Both the position numbers and the translations under genes were made by a program. 64,000 bases of DNA from Candidatus Bilophila faecipullorum. Lineage in GTDB: Bacteria > Desulfobacterota > Desulfovibrionia > Desulfovibrionales > Desulfovibrionaceae. Numbering within the stretch: position 1 is the stretch's first letter; each line of letters starts with the position of its first letter. Of the stretch, positions 26,992 through 35,480 are shown piece after piece. The notes under the pieces are model-generated. The model worked only from the letters and a program-made list of their open reading frames with translations. It did no database searches and had not been told where the DNA came from. Location: positions 43,732 through 107,731 of the forward strand of contig CALVEZ010000008.1 in the NCBI GenBank assembly GCA_944326695.1, given 5' to 3'.

Positions 26992-27723
26992 CGCCCTGTG
27001 CCGCCGCCCTGCGGCAAGCGCCTTCCGCAGGCGCAGTCCGGCGGGAAGAGCACGTCCCCCAGGGGCACGCCCTCTGTCTCGCGCCGGGGCCGCACGGTCT
27101 TGCCTCCCTTCTGCCTGCGGCGCTCGTCCGTCCTCTGTCTCGCGCCGAGGCCGCACGGGAACGCCGCTGCCTTGGCGGGTCCGCCCTCTTTACGCCTCCG
27201 CACCCAGACCTCACCGCCCCTGCCGGAGCCCGAAGCGGCGTAACGCCGTTCCAAGGGGGCAAGCAGCCGGATTTACGGAGAAAGAGACGAATAGCCCTTC
27301 CACCTCGTTCAAAAAATCACGATTAAATTTTGTTCTTCTTTGCACAACAGGAACGCACTTTTCCTAATCCCTTTAATTTATACCTACTTATTTTAGTACG
27401 AATGAAGAAGACGAGGCCCAGCGGCGTCTTCCGCACCTCGTTTGTGCTGGTTCAGAAATTCACGCTTTCCCCTATGAGTGCCTAATCACGCGCCATTTGC
27501 GGCCAGAGGCCGGACGCCCTCGGCAAATGTGCACAAAATCCTTTGAAGACGCCGCCTTTCCGGGACGTTCCTTGACACAAACAAGAACTGCATGGTATTT
27601 TTGAAAAGAAGTAAGATAACTGAGATCGGGCTTCAGGTTTCGCCTCGGCCTGTCTTGGAATATCCCGCGGCTTTCAGCCGCACCACAATGCGGTTACCAA
27701 CCAAACCAAGTGGAGGTAAGGCA
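26992..27723 (+). other. Long region upstream of dsrA
   Basis: About 730 bases. 27069-27097 and 27132-27158 are direct repeats (CCTCTGTCTCGCGCCG.GGCC). 27300-27410 is sharply AT-rich, unlike the flanks. CATTTGC...GCAAATG (about 27496-27532) is an inverted repeat. The dsr promoter candidate is at 27572, leaving a roughly 115-base leader before dsrA. Confidence 0.5.
27572..27601 (+). promoter_or_regulatory. Candidate dsrAB promoter
   Basis: TTGACA (27572-27577), 18-base spacer, TATTTT (27596-27601), about 120 bases before the dsrA start. A perfect -35 with a fair -10. Confidence 0.5.
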
Positions 27724-29040
27724 ATGGCAATCAAACATCCAACTCCTCTGTTGGATCAACTCGAAACTGGTCCTTGGCCCAGCTTCGTGTCCGACATCAA
27801 GCAGGAAGCTGAACACAGAGCGGCCAACCCCGACAACGTGGAATTTCAGGTTCCTGTCGACGCTCCCGACGACCTGCTCGGCGTGCTCGAACTTTCCTAC
27901 AAGGAAAAAGAAACGCACTGGAAGCACGGCGGCATCGTGGGCGTGTTCGGTTACGGCGGCGGCGTCATCGGCCGTTACTGCGACCAGCCGGAAATGTTCC
28001 CCGGCGTGGCCCACTTCCACACCGTTCGCGTGGCCCAGCCCTCCGGCAAGTTCTACTCCACCGAGTTCCTCCGTGGCCTGTGCGACATCTGGGAACTGCG
28101 CGGTTCCGGTCTGACCAACATGCACGGCTCCACCGGCGACATCGTGCTCATCGGCACGCAGACCCCGCAGCTCGAAGAAATCTTCTACGATCTCACCCAT
28201 AAACTGGACGTCGACCTCGGCGGTTCCGGTTCCAACCTGCGTACCCCCGCCGCCTGTATGGGCCAGAGCCGCTGCGAATACGCCTGCTACAACACGCAGG
28301 ACATTTGCTACCAGCTCACCATGGACTATCAGGATGAGCTGCACCGTCCGGCCTTCCCCTACAAGTTCAAGTTCAAGTTCGACGGCTGCCCGAACGGCTG
28401 CGTGGCCGCTATGGCCCGTTCCGACTTCGCCGTCGTCGGCACCTGGAAGGACGACATCAAGATCGATCAGGAAGCTGTGAAAGCCTACGTTGCCGGCGAA
28501 TTCGCCCCCAACGCCGGTGCTCACGCCGGTCGCGACTGGGGCAAGTTCGACATCGAAGCCGAAGTCGTCAATCTCTGCCCCTCCAAGTGCATGAAGTGGG
28601 ACGGCTCCCGTCTCTTCATCAACAACGCCGAATGCGTGCGCTGCATGCACTGCATCAACACCATGCCCCGCGCCCTGCACATCGGCGACGAACGCGGCGC
28701 TTCCATCCTCTGCGGCGCCAAGGCCCCGGTCGTTGACGGCGCTCAGATGGGCTCCCTGCTCGTTCCCTTCGTTCCTGTTGAAGCTCCTTACACCGAAGTC
28801 AAAGAAATCATCGAAAAGATTTGGGATTGGTGGATGGAAGAAGGCAAGAACCGCGAACGTCTCGGCGAAACCATGAAGCGTCTGTCCTTCCAGAAGCTGC
28901 TTGAAGTCACCGAAATCCCCGCTCTTGCTCAGCACGTCAAGGAACCGCGTTCCAACCCCTACATCTTCTTCAAGGAAGAAGAAGTGCCCGGCGGCTGGAA
29001 CCGTGACCTGGCTGCGTACCGCTCCAGACATCAACGCTAA
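27724..29040 (+). CDS. dsrA: Dissimilatory sulfite reductase, alpha subunit (desulfoviridin)
   Basis: Product of 438 residues, the usual DsrA length. With DsrB it reduces sulfite, passing electrons and the trithio intermediate to DsrC; in Bilophila the sulfite comes from taurine and other sulfonates. Siroheme/[4Fe-4S] cysteines lie in [17 protein letters not shown] (about 175-190) and DGCPNGC (about 220). A ferredoxin-like insert carries NLCPSKC (about 284) and [12 protein letters not shown] (about 303). ATG 27724 is chosen because GGAGGT lies 7 bases upstream and known DsrA proteins start AxxHPTPLLDxLE. Codon choice is strongly biased, as expected of a highly expressed gene. dsrB follows after 18 bases. 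Confidence 0.98.
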   Translation: MAIKHPTPLLDQLETGPWPSFVSDIKQEAEHRAANPDNVEFQVPVDAPDDLLGVLELSYKEKETHWKHGGIVGVFGYGGGVIGRYCDQPEMFPGVAHFHTVRVAQPSGKFYSTEFLRGLCDIWELRGSGLTNMHGSTGDIVLIGTQTPQLEEIFYDLTHKLDVDLGGSGSNLRTPAACMGQSRCEYACYNTQDICYQLTMDYQDELHRPAFPYKFKFKFDGCPNGCVAAMARSDFAVVGTWKDDIKIDQEAVKAYVAGEFAPNAGAHAGRDWGKFDIEAEVVNLCPSKCMKWDGSRLFINNAECVRCMHCINTMPRALHIGDERGASILCGAKAPVVDGAQMGSLLVPFVPVEAPYTEVKEIIEKIWDWWMEEGKNRERLGETMKRLSFQKLLEVTEIPALAQHVKEPRSNPYIFFKEEEVPGGWNRDLAAYRSRHQR

Positions 29041-29058
29041 AGAGAAGGGAGAATTACC

Positions 29059-30510
29059 ATGGCGTTTGTTTCTTCCGGCTACAATCCTGAAAAGCCGATG
29101 GAAGGCCGTATCTCCGATATTGGTCCCCGCAAATACGATTCGTTCTTCCCTGAAGTCATCAAGAAGAACTTCGGCAAATGGCTGTATCATGAAATCCTCG
29201 AACCCGGCGTGCTGGTCCACGTCGCCGAATCCGGCGACAAGGTCTACACCGTGCGCTGCGGCGGCACCCGCACGATGTCCATCACGAATATCCGTGAAAT
29301 CTGCGACATCGCTGACAAATACTGCGGCGGCCACGTTCGTTGGACGACCCGTAACAACGTCGAATTCATGGTGACCGACGAAGCCACCCTGAAGGCTCTG
29401 AAGGAAGACCTGGCCGGACGCAAGTTCGCCGCCGGCTCCTACAAGTTCCCCATCGGCGGCACCGGCGCGGGCATCTCCAACATCGTGCACACGCAGGGCT
29501 GGGTGCACTGCCACACCCCCGCCACCGACGCCTCCGGCCCGGTTAAATGCGTGATGGACGCCATGTTCGACGACTTCAAGAGCATGCGTCTGCCCGCCCC
29601 CGTGCGCATCTCGCTGGCCTGCTGCATCAACATGTGCGGCGCCGTGCACTGCTCCGACATCGGTATCGTGGGTATCCACCGCAAACCTCCGATGATCGAC
29701 GACCAGTGGGTCGACAAGCTCTGCGAAATCCCGCTGGCCGTGGCCGCCTGTCCCACCGCCGCCGTGCGTCCGGTCAAGACCGAATTCAACGGCGAAAAGG
29801 TGAACTCCGTGGCCATCAAGCAGGACCGCTGCATGTACTGCGGTAACTGCTACACCATGTGCCCCGCCCTGCCCATCTCCGACGGCGAAGGCGACGGCGT
29901 GGCCCTCATGGTCGGCGGCAAGGTTTCCAACCGTATCTCCATGCCCAAGTTCTCCAAGGTCGTTGTGGCTTACATCCCCAACGAACCGCCCCGTTGGAAC
30001 ACCCTTACCTCCACGATCAAGCACATCGTGGAAGTGTATGCGGAAAACGCCAACAAGTACGAACGTCTGGGCGACTGGGCCGAACGCATCGGTTGGGAAT
30101 CCTTCTTCGAACTGACCGGCCTTGAGTTCACCCATCACCTGATCGACGACTTCCGCGATCCGGCTTACTACACCTGGCGTCAGAGCACCCAGTTCAAGTT
30201 CTCCGAACTGGCCCTCGCCGCTCACGGTGGCGAAGCTCACGAATCCGCCGCGGCCGCCGAAGTCACCGCCGAGGACAAGGAAGTTGTGGTCAACTTCCTC
30301 AAGGACAAGATGGCCCGTCCCGGCGCGAAGACCAAGTACTACTTCAAGGACTTCCTCGAACTCTTCCCCACGAAGGGCACCCGCGACGTCAAGAACGTCC
30401 TGTCCGTCCTCGTGTCCGAAGAAACCCTCGAGTACTGGTCTTCCGGCTCCACGACCATGTACGGTCTGAAGGGCGCCGGCAAGCAGGCCTCTTCCGAGGG
30501 CGAAAACTAG
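29059..30510 (+). CDS. dsrB: Fused DsrB-DsrD: sulfite reductase beta subunit plus DsrD domain
   Basis: Product of 483 residues, about 100 longer than DsrB. Residues 1-385 are DsrB: siroheme cysteines in [12 protein letters not shown] (about 187) and ferredoxin cysteines in [15 protein letters not shown] (about 257). A short Ala/Glu-rich linker (about 390-403) leads to about 78 residues of DsrD, a winged-helix protein: [20 protein letters not shown] and [20 protein letters not shown] are near-identical to stand-alone DsrD. DsrD is reported to activate DsrAB allosterically. This fusion has been described for Bilophila wadsworthia. AAGGGAG sits 8 bases upstream. There is no stop or frameshift at the joint. 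dsrC is not in the window. Confidence 0.98.
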   Translation: MAFVSSGYNPEKPMEGRISDIGPRKYDSFFPEVIKKNFGKWLYHEILEPGVLVHVAESGDKVYTVRCGGTRTMSITNIREICDIADKYCGGHVRWTTRNNVEFMVTDEATLKALKEDLAGRKFAAGSYKFPIGGTGAGISNIVHTQGWVHCHTPATDASGPVKCVMDAMFDDFKSMRLPAPVRISLACCINMCGAVHCSDIGIVGIHRKPPMIDDQWVDKLCEIPLAVAACPTAAVRPVKTEFNGEKVNSVAIKQDRCMYCGNCYTMCPALPISDGEGDGVALMVGGKVSNRISMPKFSKVVVAYIPNEPPRWNTLTSTIKHIVEVYAENANKYERLGDWAERIGWESFFELTGLEFTHHLIDDFRDPAYYTWRQSTQFKFSELALAAHGGEAHESAAAAEVTAEDKEVVVNFLKDKMARPGAKTKYYFKDFLELFPTKGTRDVKNVLSVLVSEETLEYWSSGSTTMYGLKGAGKQASSEGEN

Positions 30511-30518
30511 TCTCAACG

Positions 30519-30625
30519 GCTGCGGGAGAGCCTTCTCCCGCGGCTTTCCGCCTCCTCTCCGCGCCTTGGCGCGGGGAGAGGGCGGCTTGGCGGGGGAAGG
30601 AACCAATTCCTTCCCCCTCTTCTTT
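30519..30625 (+). terminator. Three hairpins ending the dsr transcript
   Basis: GCTGCGGGAGA/TCTCCCGCGGC (30519-30544), CTCTCCGCGCC/GGCGCGGGGAGAG (about 30555-30580) and GGGGAAGGAA/TTCCTTCCCC (30593-30616), the last followed by a T-rich tail. The series fits strong 3' protection or termination of an abundant mRNA. Confidence 0.7.
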
Positions 30626-30636
30626 TAGGTGAACGC

Positions 30637-30933
30637 ATGGCGCAGCTCGTACGTCTCAAACATGCCCAATCGGGCGTGGTCAAAAGCGGCTTTTACGGCT
30701 TTAGCTGGACGACCCTCTTTTTCAGCGGCTTTCCCGCCATCTTCCGCGGCGATCTGCTCACGGGCGTCATCGTGCTCGTGCTCAGCGCCTCGTCGTTCTG
30801 GATCGTGGCCGTCATCTGGGCTTTTCTCTACAACCGTGTGTATACGACCCGTCTGCTCGAACAGGGCTACGTTTTCGACGACGCGCCGCGCAACGTCGAG
30901 AGGGCCAAACGCGCTCTGCGCATTCAGGACTAG
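30637..30933 (+). CDS. Small membrane protein, GFYGFSWTT family
   Basis: Product of 98 residues. LVRLKHAQSGVVKSGFYGFSWTTLFFSGFP, split here over a basic N-terminus and a turn, leads into two hydrophobic segments (FRGDLLTGVIVLVLSASSFW and VAVIWAFLYNRVYTTRLL), then EQGYVFDDAP and a basic tail. The family occurs widely as small inner-membrane proteins of unknown role. AGGTGAA lies 4 bases before ATG 30637. It is the first of three related genes here; the link with sulfite reduction may be only positional because terminator hairpins lie between. Confidence 0.7.
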   Translation: MAQLVRLKHAQSGVVKSGFYGFSWTTLFFSGFPAIFRGDLLTGVIVLVLSASSFWIVAVIWAFLYNRVYTTRLLEQGYVFDDAPRNVERAKRALRIQD

Positions 30934-30994
30934 CCGGAAGCCCGCTGCCGCTCATCGAAACGCCAAACGCACCTGCGCCTTGAGGACCAAACCT

Positions 30995-31576
30995 ATGGAC
31001 GCCACCTTCCCGCTCCGCCATCCCCAGACCGACGAACACAGGCAAGGCTACTACGGGTTCAGCCGGGATACGCTGCTCTCCCTCGGTGTCGTGTGGTTTA
31101 AACGCGGAAACGCCGGCCTTGCGCTCCTGAACGCCCTCTTCGCCGTCCTGACCATTCTTCCCCTTGCGCTCTGCCTCCCCCAGACCCGGGAATGGCTGCT
31201 CTCGGGGACCACGGCCTTCGGCACGCTGGGGCAGCCTCTGTTCATCGGCTTGATCGTCTACGGCCTGTTTGCCCTCGCCGCTTTCCTCCTGGGCCTGCGC
31301 TGCACCCTGCAAGCCGCTACGCTCCGGTATGGAAAATTTTCCGGCGCGACCGTCCTGCCGCTTATCATGGTATCCGTACTGTGGTATGACCAGGGGTATG
31401 TTGCCCTGCTCGGTGACGACGCCCTGCTCGTCGGCGGCCTGGGGGCCTTCATGGGGTTTGTCGGCCTTCTGCGGGCGGCGGCGGACAGCAACGCCCTCCA
31501 CTCGCTGGCGCTCATCCGGCAAGGCTATGTGGCGCTTTCCGATCCGCACAGGGACGAAGCCCTCATCGCCCTTTAG
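30995..31576 (+). CDS. Membrane protein, GYYGFSRDT paralogue 2
   Basis: Product of 193 residues. A polar N-terminus with HRQGYYGFSRDTLLSLGVVW resembles the first gene; about five hydrophobic segments follow (for example LALLNALFAVLTILPLALCL and PLFIGLIVYGLFALAAFLLG). Near the end LIRQGYVAL mirrors LLEQGYVF of the first gene. ATG 30995 has TGAGGA 7 bases upstream. Function unknown. It looks like the same scaffold with extra membrane segments. Confidence 0.65.
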   Translation: MDATFPLRHPQTDEHRQGYYGFSRDTLLSLGVVWFKRGNAGLALLNALFAVLTILPLALCLPQTREWLLSGTTAFGTLGQPLFIGLIVYGLFALAAFLLGLRCTLQAATLRYGKFSGATVLPLIMVSVLWYDQGYVALLGDDALLVGGLGAFMGFVGLLRAAADSNALHSLALIRQGYVALSDPHRDEALIAL

Positions 31577-31614
31577 CCTCCCTCGGCTTGGAAGAGGGGG
31601 AGAAGGAGGAACCA

Positions 31615-32052
31615 ATGGCGACGGATAAGGTCATCCAGCTCCGCCATGTCTATAGAGGGGACCTGAAAAAGGGCTATTACGGCTTCAGCCGCGACACCTT
31701 CTGGTCCGCGGGCCTCGTCTGGCTCCGGCGCGATCCGGCAAGCTGTATCGACTACAGCGGGACGCTGTTCGGGACGGTCATCGCGTTCGGCGCTTTTTTC
31801 GTGATTCCCGCCCTTTCGACCGAGCTTGAGGGCATTTCCCTGACGGTGGGAGACATTGAGATTTCGGGACATGCTCTCCTGGGGGCGCTTGGCCTCTTCA
31901 TCTTTCTCTTTCAGAGCGTGTTCATCGCCTTCTTCTGCAACCGCCGTTACACGCTCCAACTGCTGAAAAAAGGCTACCGCATCCTCCCCGGCGTCAACGA
32001 ACAGGAAGCGAGGAAGGCGCTCAAGCTAGAGGAAACCGATGCCCTCGGATAA
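31615..32052 (+). CDS. Membrane protein, GYYGFSRDT paralogue 3
   Basis: Product of 145 residues. VIQLRHVYRGDLKKGYYGFS, then RDTFWSAGLVWLRRD, is the clearest match to the two upstream genes; three hydrophobic segments follow, then RRYTLQLLKKGYRILP, which corresponds to NRVYTTRLLEQGYVF of the first gene, and a helical tail. GGAGGAA lies 5 bases before ATG 31615. The three genes run in one direction with 61- and 38-base gaps and are likely one transcript. Confidence 0.7.
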   Translation: MATDKVIQLRHVYRGDLKKGYYGFSRDTFWSAGLVWLRRDPASCIDYSGTLFGTVIAFGAFFVIPALSTELEGISLTVGDIEISGHALLGALGLFIFLFQSVFIAFFCNRRYTLQLLKKGYRILPGVNEQEARKALKLEETDALG

Positions 32053-32221
32053 GCCCGTCCCGGTTCGCCGCATTCCCCTTGCTCCCGCCGGGATGCGTCT
32101 CGCCGCCCCGTGCAGGCGGCCCCATACGGCCCGGCATCTCCCAAAAGGCCGCGCCCTGCCCGCCGTGGCCCTCAACCTTGGCGAGGCCGTCCCCGGCCTG
32201 TCCGCCGGAACACACGCATGA
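32039..32221 (+). CDS. Possible small ORF linking to the cobyrinate synthase gene
   Basis: A 60-codon ORF with GAGG 6 bases before ATG 32039. It overlaps the previous gene by 14 bases and its TGA overlaps the next ATG (ATGA). The product is Pro/Arg/Ala-rich, without recognisable fold. Its value may be only as a coupling ORF, or it may be chance in GC-rich DNA. Confidence 0.2.
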   Translation: MPSDKPVPVRRIPLAPAGMRLAAPCRRPHTARHLPKGRALPAVALNLGEAVPGLSAGTHA

Positions 32222-33999
32222 TCATCCCCCCCTTTACGGCTCCCCGCCTCGTCGTTTCCGGCCTTTCCGGAGGCGGCGGCAAAACGCTGGTTTCCCTCGG
32301 CCTGACCCGTGCCCTCACTCTGCGCGGCCTGCGCGTCAAACCCTGCAAAAAAGGCCCCGACTACATCGACGCCGCCTGGCTCGGCCTCGCCTCCGGCCTC
32401 GCGCCCACCAATCTCGATCCCTATTTCCTCTCCGACGCCCGCCTGCGCGCGCTTTTTTGCGACACCTTCCGCGACGCCGATCTCGCCGTGATCGAAGGCA
32501 ACCGGGGGCTCTACGATGGCCGCGATCTGGAAGGCTCCTGTTCCACCGCTACGCTGGCTCGCGCCCTTGACGCGCCGATCATCCTGACCCTGAGCGTCAC
32601 CAAGATGACCCGCACCGCCGCCGCGCTCGTGGCGGGGCTGGCCGCCTTCGAGCCGGTCCGTCTGGCGGGGGTGGTGCTCAACCGCGTCGCCTCCGTCCGG
32701 CACGCGGCGCTCATCCGGCGCAGCATCGAAACGTATACGGGCATCCCGGTTCTGGGTGAAATCCCCCGCCTGCCCGATAACCCCATCCCGGAACGGCACA
32801 TGGGGCTTGTCTCCATGCACGACGAGTCCCCGGACGCGCCCGGACGGGATATGCTCCTCAAGGCGCTGGACGATCTCGCCGCGCTGGTGGAAAGCCATCT
32901 GGATGTGGACGCCGCGCTCGGCCTTGCCCGCAGCGCGCCGGAACTGCGGGACGTCGAGGCTTTCTGGGAAAACACGGGGGAGGGAAACCTTTCTGAAGAA
33001 AGGCTTTCCCTCCCCCGTACCCCCACCCTTCCCAAGACCTTCGCAAACGGAGACGCCGAGGCTGGCGGGACAGCGGGGGATGGGGGGACGCCCGAGGGAG
33101 ATGACGTCAATGGGGAGGCTGGACGGGGAAAACACCGAAAGGCGGACCTGAATACGGGAACGGCTCAAGAGGAAAAAGCGTTTTCATGGGCGGCAAAAGC
33201 GGCTTGTGGAGAAACGGAAACGCCCTGCGCCAGTCACACCGGGCAAGCGGACACCTCTCGTTCCGAGCGGGCTGCCTCTCCCGCACCGGTCACCATCGGT
33301 TTTGTGCGCGATGCGGCCTTATGGTTTTATTATGAGGAAAATTTCGAGGCCCTGCGCCGGGCCGGAGCGGAGTTGGTGGAGTTGAGCCTCTTCGATCCCG
33401 AGCCGTGGCCCGCCTGCGCCTTCGGGACGGACGGGCCGGGGCTGCACGGCCTCTATCTGGGAGGCGGCTTCCCGGAAATGGTGCCGGAACGCCTTGCGGC
33501 CTCGCCCCACCTCGCGGCCATCCGGGCCTATTCCGAAGCCGGGATGCCAATCTACGCCGAATGCGGCGGCTTCATGGTCCTCTGCCGGGAACTGCGCATC
33601 GCGGGCAAGGATTACCCCATGAGTGGGCTCTTTCCTACCCGCGCGGAGTTCTGCCCCCGCCCGCAGGGGCTCGGCTACGTGGAGGCGACCGTGGAAACGG
33701 AAAACCCCTTCCATCCCGTGGGGGCCGTCCTGCGCGGGCATGAATTCCACTATTCGCGCTGCGTCGCCCTCGGAGACCTTACCCCCACCCTGCGCCTTTC
33801 GCCGGGCGTAGGCATGTCAGGGCCGGGGCACCGCGCCAAGGGGCTGGCCGCCCAAGGCCCGGATCATCTCAAAAGCCGGGACGGATTGCTGATACGCAAT
33901 ACCTTCGCGGCCTATACCCACCTTTTCGCGCCCGCCGTGCCGCACTGGGCCCCGCGCTTCGTCATGGCCTGCCGAGGCAAAAGCCCCGCCGTGCGCTGA
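32218..33999 (+). CDS. cbiA: Cobyrinate a,c-diamide synthase with an enlarged linker
   Basis: Product of 593 residues; the family is normally about 450-480. It amidates the a and c side chains of cobyrinate with glutamine and ATP in cobalamin synthesis. The N-terminal ATP domain (1-245) shows LVVSGLSGGGGKTLVSLGL, KPCKKGPDYID and VIEGNRGLYDG. The C-terminal glutaminase domain (from about 355) shows GLYLGGGFPEM and MPIYAECGGFMVL with the nucleophile Cys. Between them about 105 extra residues are rich in Gly, Glu, Thr and Pro; the DNA there contains palindromic repeat copy D read in frame. Both domains look intact, so the insertion is likely tolerated. ATG 32218 is the family start; no strong ribosome site is seen. 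Confidence 0.93.
   Translation: MIIPPFTAPRLVVSGLSGGGGKTLVSLGLTRALTLRGLRVKPCKKGPDYIDAAWLGLASGLAPTNLDPYFLSDARLRALFCDTFRDADLAVIEGNRGLYDGRDLEGSCSTATLARALDAPIILTLSVTKMTRTAAALVAGLAAFEPVRLAGVVLNRVASVRHAALIRRSIETYTGIPVLGEIPRLPDNPIPERHMGLVSMHDESPDAPGRDMLLKALDDLAALVESHLDVDAALGLARSAPELRDVEAFWENTGEGNLSEERLSLPRTPTLPKTFANGDAEAGGTAGDGGTPEGDDVNGEAGRGKHRKADLNTGTAQEEKAFSWAAKAACGETETPCASHTGQADTSRSERAASPAPVTIGFVRDAALWFYYEENFEALRRAGAELVELSLFDPEPWPACAFGTDGPGLHGLYLGGGFPEMVPERLAASPHLAAIRAYSEAGMPIYAECGGFMVLCRELRIAGKDYPMSGLFPTRAEFCPRPQGLGYVEATVETENPFHPVGAVLRGHEFHYSRCVALGDLTPTLRLSPGVGMSGPGHRAKGLAAQGPDHLKSRDGLLIRNTFAAYTHLFAPAVPHWAPRFVMACRGKSPAVR
32974..33130. repeat. Palindromic repeat element, copy D, inside cbiA
   Basis: Hairpin ACGGGGGAGGGAAACCTTTC with tip TTCTGAAGAA and its complement (32974-33018), then CCCCCACCCTTCCCAAGACC. 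Its reverse complement has the order seen in copy C (AGGTCTTGGGAAGGGTGGGG, then hairpin). The flank to about 33130 (GGGGAGGC rev. GCCTCCCC) extends the likeness. Confidence 0.7.
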
Positions 34000-34378
34000 G
34001 GGTTTCCTCGCGTCTGTCCTTTCCGGTGCGCCTCTTCGTTCCCGTTTGTAGTTCGGGAAGACGAAGGTGCACCGGGAAGGCGGCCTCCGGCCCATGCCTA
34101 CACGTTTGCATGGGTTGCCTTTCCCAATGGTATGTCCTCTCTGCCTATCCCTTTTTATGAACAAGCGGATGGCTCAACCAATAAAGAAGGCTCAGGAACC
34201 AGAGCGTCAGTCCTGCGCGGGCCGGACGGCAAGCGCCAAGACCGGTGAGAACCTCCCGTTCCACCGGGATAAAATTTATCAATCAGGAATGATTTTCATT
34301 TACTTTCCTATGAGTCTCGGCTAACGTGCCTCCCATATCCAACAACGATACTCTCCGCCCGGAGAATGGAGGCATATC
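34000..34378 (+). other. Region between cbiA and tpx
   Basis: A hairpin CTTCGTTCCCG/CGGGAAGACGAAG (about 34037-34068) may end cbiA. An AT-rich stretch from 34268 to 34325 is the likely tpx promoter region; it holds a perfect short inverted repeat AATGA-TTT-TCATT at 34288-34300, resembling half of a Fur/PerR-type operator, but the match is too short to name. Confidence 0.4.
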
Positions 34379-34927
34379 ATGACTGAGGAACGTAAAGACG
34401 CCGTCACCATCCAAGGCAACCCGCTCACCCTTCTCGGCAAGGGCGTTTCGGTGGGCGAAGCCGCCCCTGACTTCTGCGTGCTGGCCAATGATCTTTCGCA
34501 ACGCACGCTGGCCGACTACAAGGGGAAGGTGCTGGTCCTGAGCGTGGTGCCTTCCCTCGACACGCCGGTCTGCGACATGCAGACCCGGCGCTTCAACGCC
34601 GAAGCCGCCAAACTGTCCGACAAGGTGCGCATCCTGACCATCAGTTGCGATTTGCCCTTCGCGCAGGCCCGCTGGTGCGGGGCCGCCGGAGCCGAATCCG
34701 TGGAAACCCTTTCGGATCACCGCGATCTTTCCTTCGGTACGGCCTATGGCGTAGCCATCAAGGAACTGCGCCTGCTCAGCCGGGCGGTCTTCGTAGTCTG
34801 CGCCAACGGCGTCATCGCCTACGAGCAGATCGTCAATGAAGTCACCCATTCCGTGGATTTCGACGCCGCCCTCGCCGCGGTCAAGGCCTGCCTCGACAAC
34901 GGCCGTCTTGAGGAAAGCGCCCACTAA
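34379..34927 (+). CDS. tpx: Thiol peroxidase (atypical 2-Cys peroxiredoxin)
   Basis: Product of 182 residues. It reduces hydrogen and lipid peroxides with thioredoxin. The peroxidatic Cys is in VPSLDTPVCDMQTRRF with the catalytic Thr and Arg; the resolving Cys lies 34 residues later in LTISCDLPFAQARWC. Spacing is that of Tpx. GGAGG lies 7 bases before ATG 34379. Single gene, terminated by the hairpin at 35035. Protection from oxygen fits an obligate anaerobe. Confidence 0.95.
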   Translation: MTEERKDAVTIQGNPLTLLGKGVSVGEAAPDFCVLANDLSQRTLADYKGKVLVLSVVPSLDTPVCDMQTRRFNAEAAKLSDKVRILTISCDLPFAQARWCGAAGAESVETLSDHRDLSFGTAYGVAIKELRLLSRAVFVVCANGVIAYEQIVNEVTHSVDFDAALAAVKACLDNGRLEESAH

Positions 34928-35034
34928 ACAGCTCTGCCGGAGGAAAGCCATGCCGCGCCTTTCGCGAGCCGCCGGATGGCTTTCTCTCGGACAGGTCTCC
35001 GCGCGCCTCTCGCTGCGGGCTCAGGGACTTCTCC

Positions 35035-35084
35035 AAAGGGCCTTGGCAAAGGAACTCTCCCCTTTTGCCAAGGCCCTTTGTTTT
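35035..35084. terminator. Bidirectional terminator between tpx and prophage
   Basis: AAAGGGCCTTGGCAAA, 12-base loop, TTTGCCAAGGCCCTTT, then GTTTT. Marks the left boundary of the prophage block. Confidence 0.85.
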
Positions 35085-35355
35085 AAGCTCCCGTCGAGGA
35101 CTCCAAAGCCGCGACGCGGGCCTTCAGGCTCTCGACCTCGGCCTTCAGCGTTTCCAGAGCGTCGCTGGCTTCCCACTGGGAGGTGGAAGCGTTCCAGACC
35201 GGAACGTCGCCCGACGCATGGCTTTCGCTCGTGAGCAGCGGCCAGAGGAACCCCAGCCAGCCGTTGAGCCGCTGCATGTTGGCGGACACCACGGCATTCC
35301 AGCCCTGCTGCCCATAGGTAATCGTCTCCAGCCCCGTAGGGGTCAATTTCGCCAT
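35083..35355 (-). CDS. Small phage tail-associated protein
   Basis: Product of 90 residues. LTPTGLETITYGQQGWNAVV, then SANMQRLN, followed by a short hydrophobic stretch and a C-terminal heptad-like helix (LETLKAEVESLKARVAALES) that should form a coiled coil. Similar small proteins lie at the distal end of tail operons. Last gene of the prophage block. GGAGGA lies 5 bases before ATG 35355. Function not known; a fibre-trimer or chaperone role is a guess. Confidence 0.6.
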   Translation of the reverse strand: MAKLTPTGLETITYGQQGWNAVVSANMQRLNGWLGFLWPLLTSESHASGDVPVWNASTSQWEASDALETLKAEVESLKARVAALESSTGA

Positions 35356-35480
35356 AGCCTTCCTCCTGAAACGGTCATGGTTTCGGTGATGTTCCGCCTT
35401 CTCGCCCCGAGTTCCCGGATCGCGGGTATCCTTGGACGGAACGGAACGCCGTAAGAACATCTTTTCTCACGAGAATATGC

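Noticed and set aside
27694..30606. 970-codon minus-strand ORF across dsrAB
   Set aside because: Antisense shadow produced by the strong codon bias of dsrA and dsrB.
34288..34300. Fur or PerR operator before tpx
   Set aside because: Only a 5-3-5 inverted repeat; too short to assign to a regulator, noted only as part of the region.
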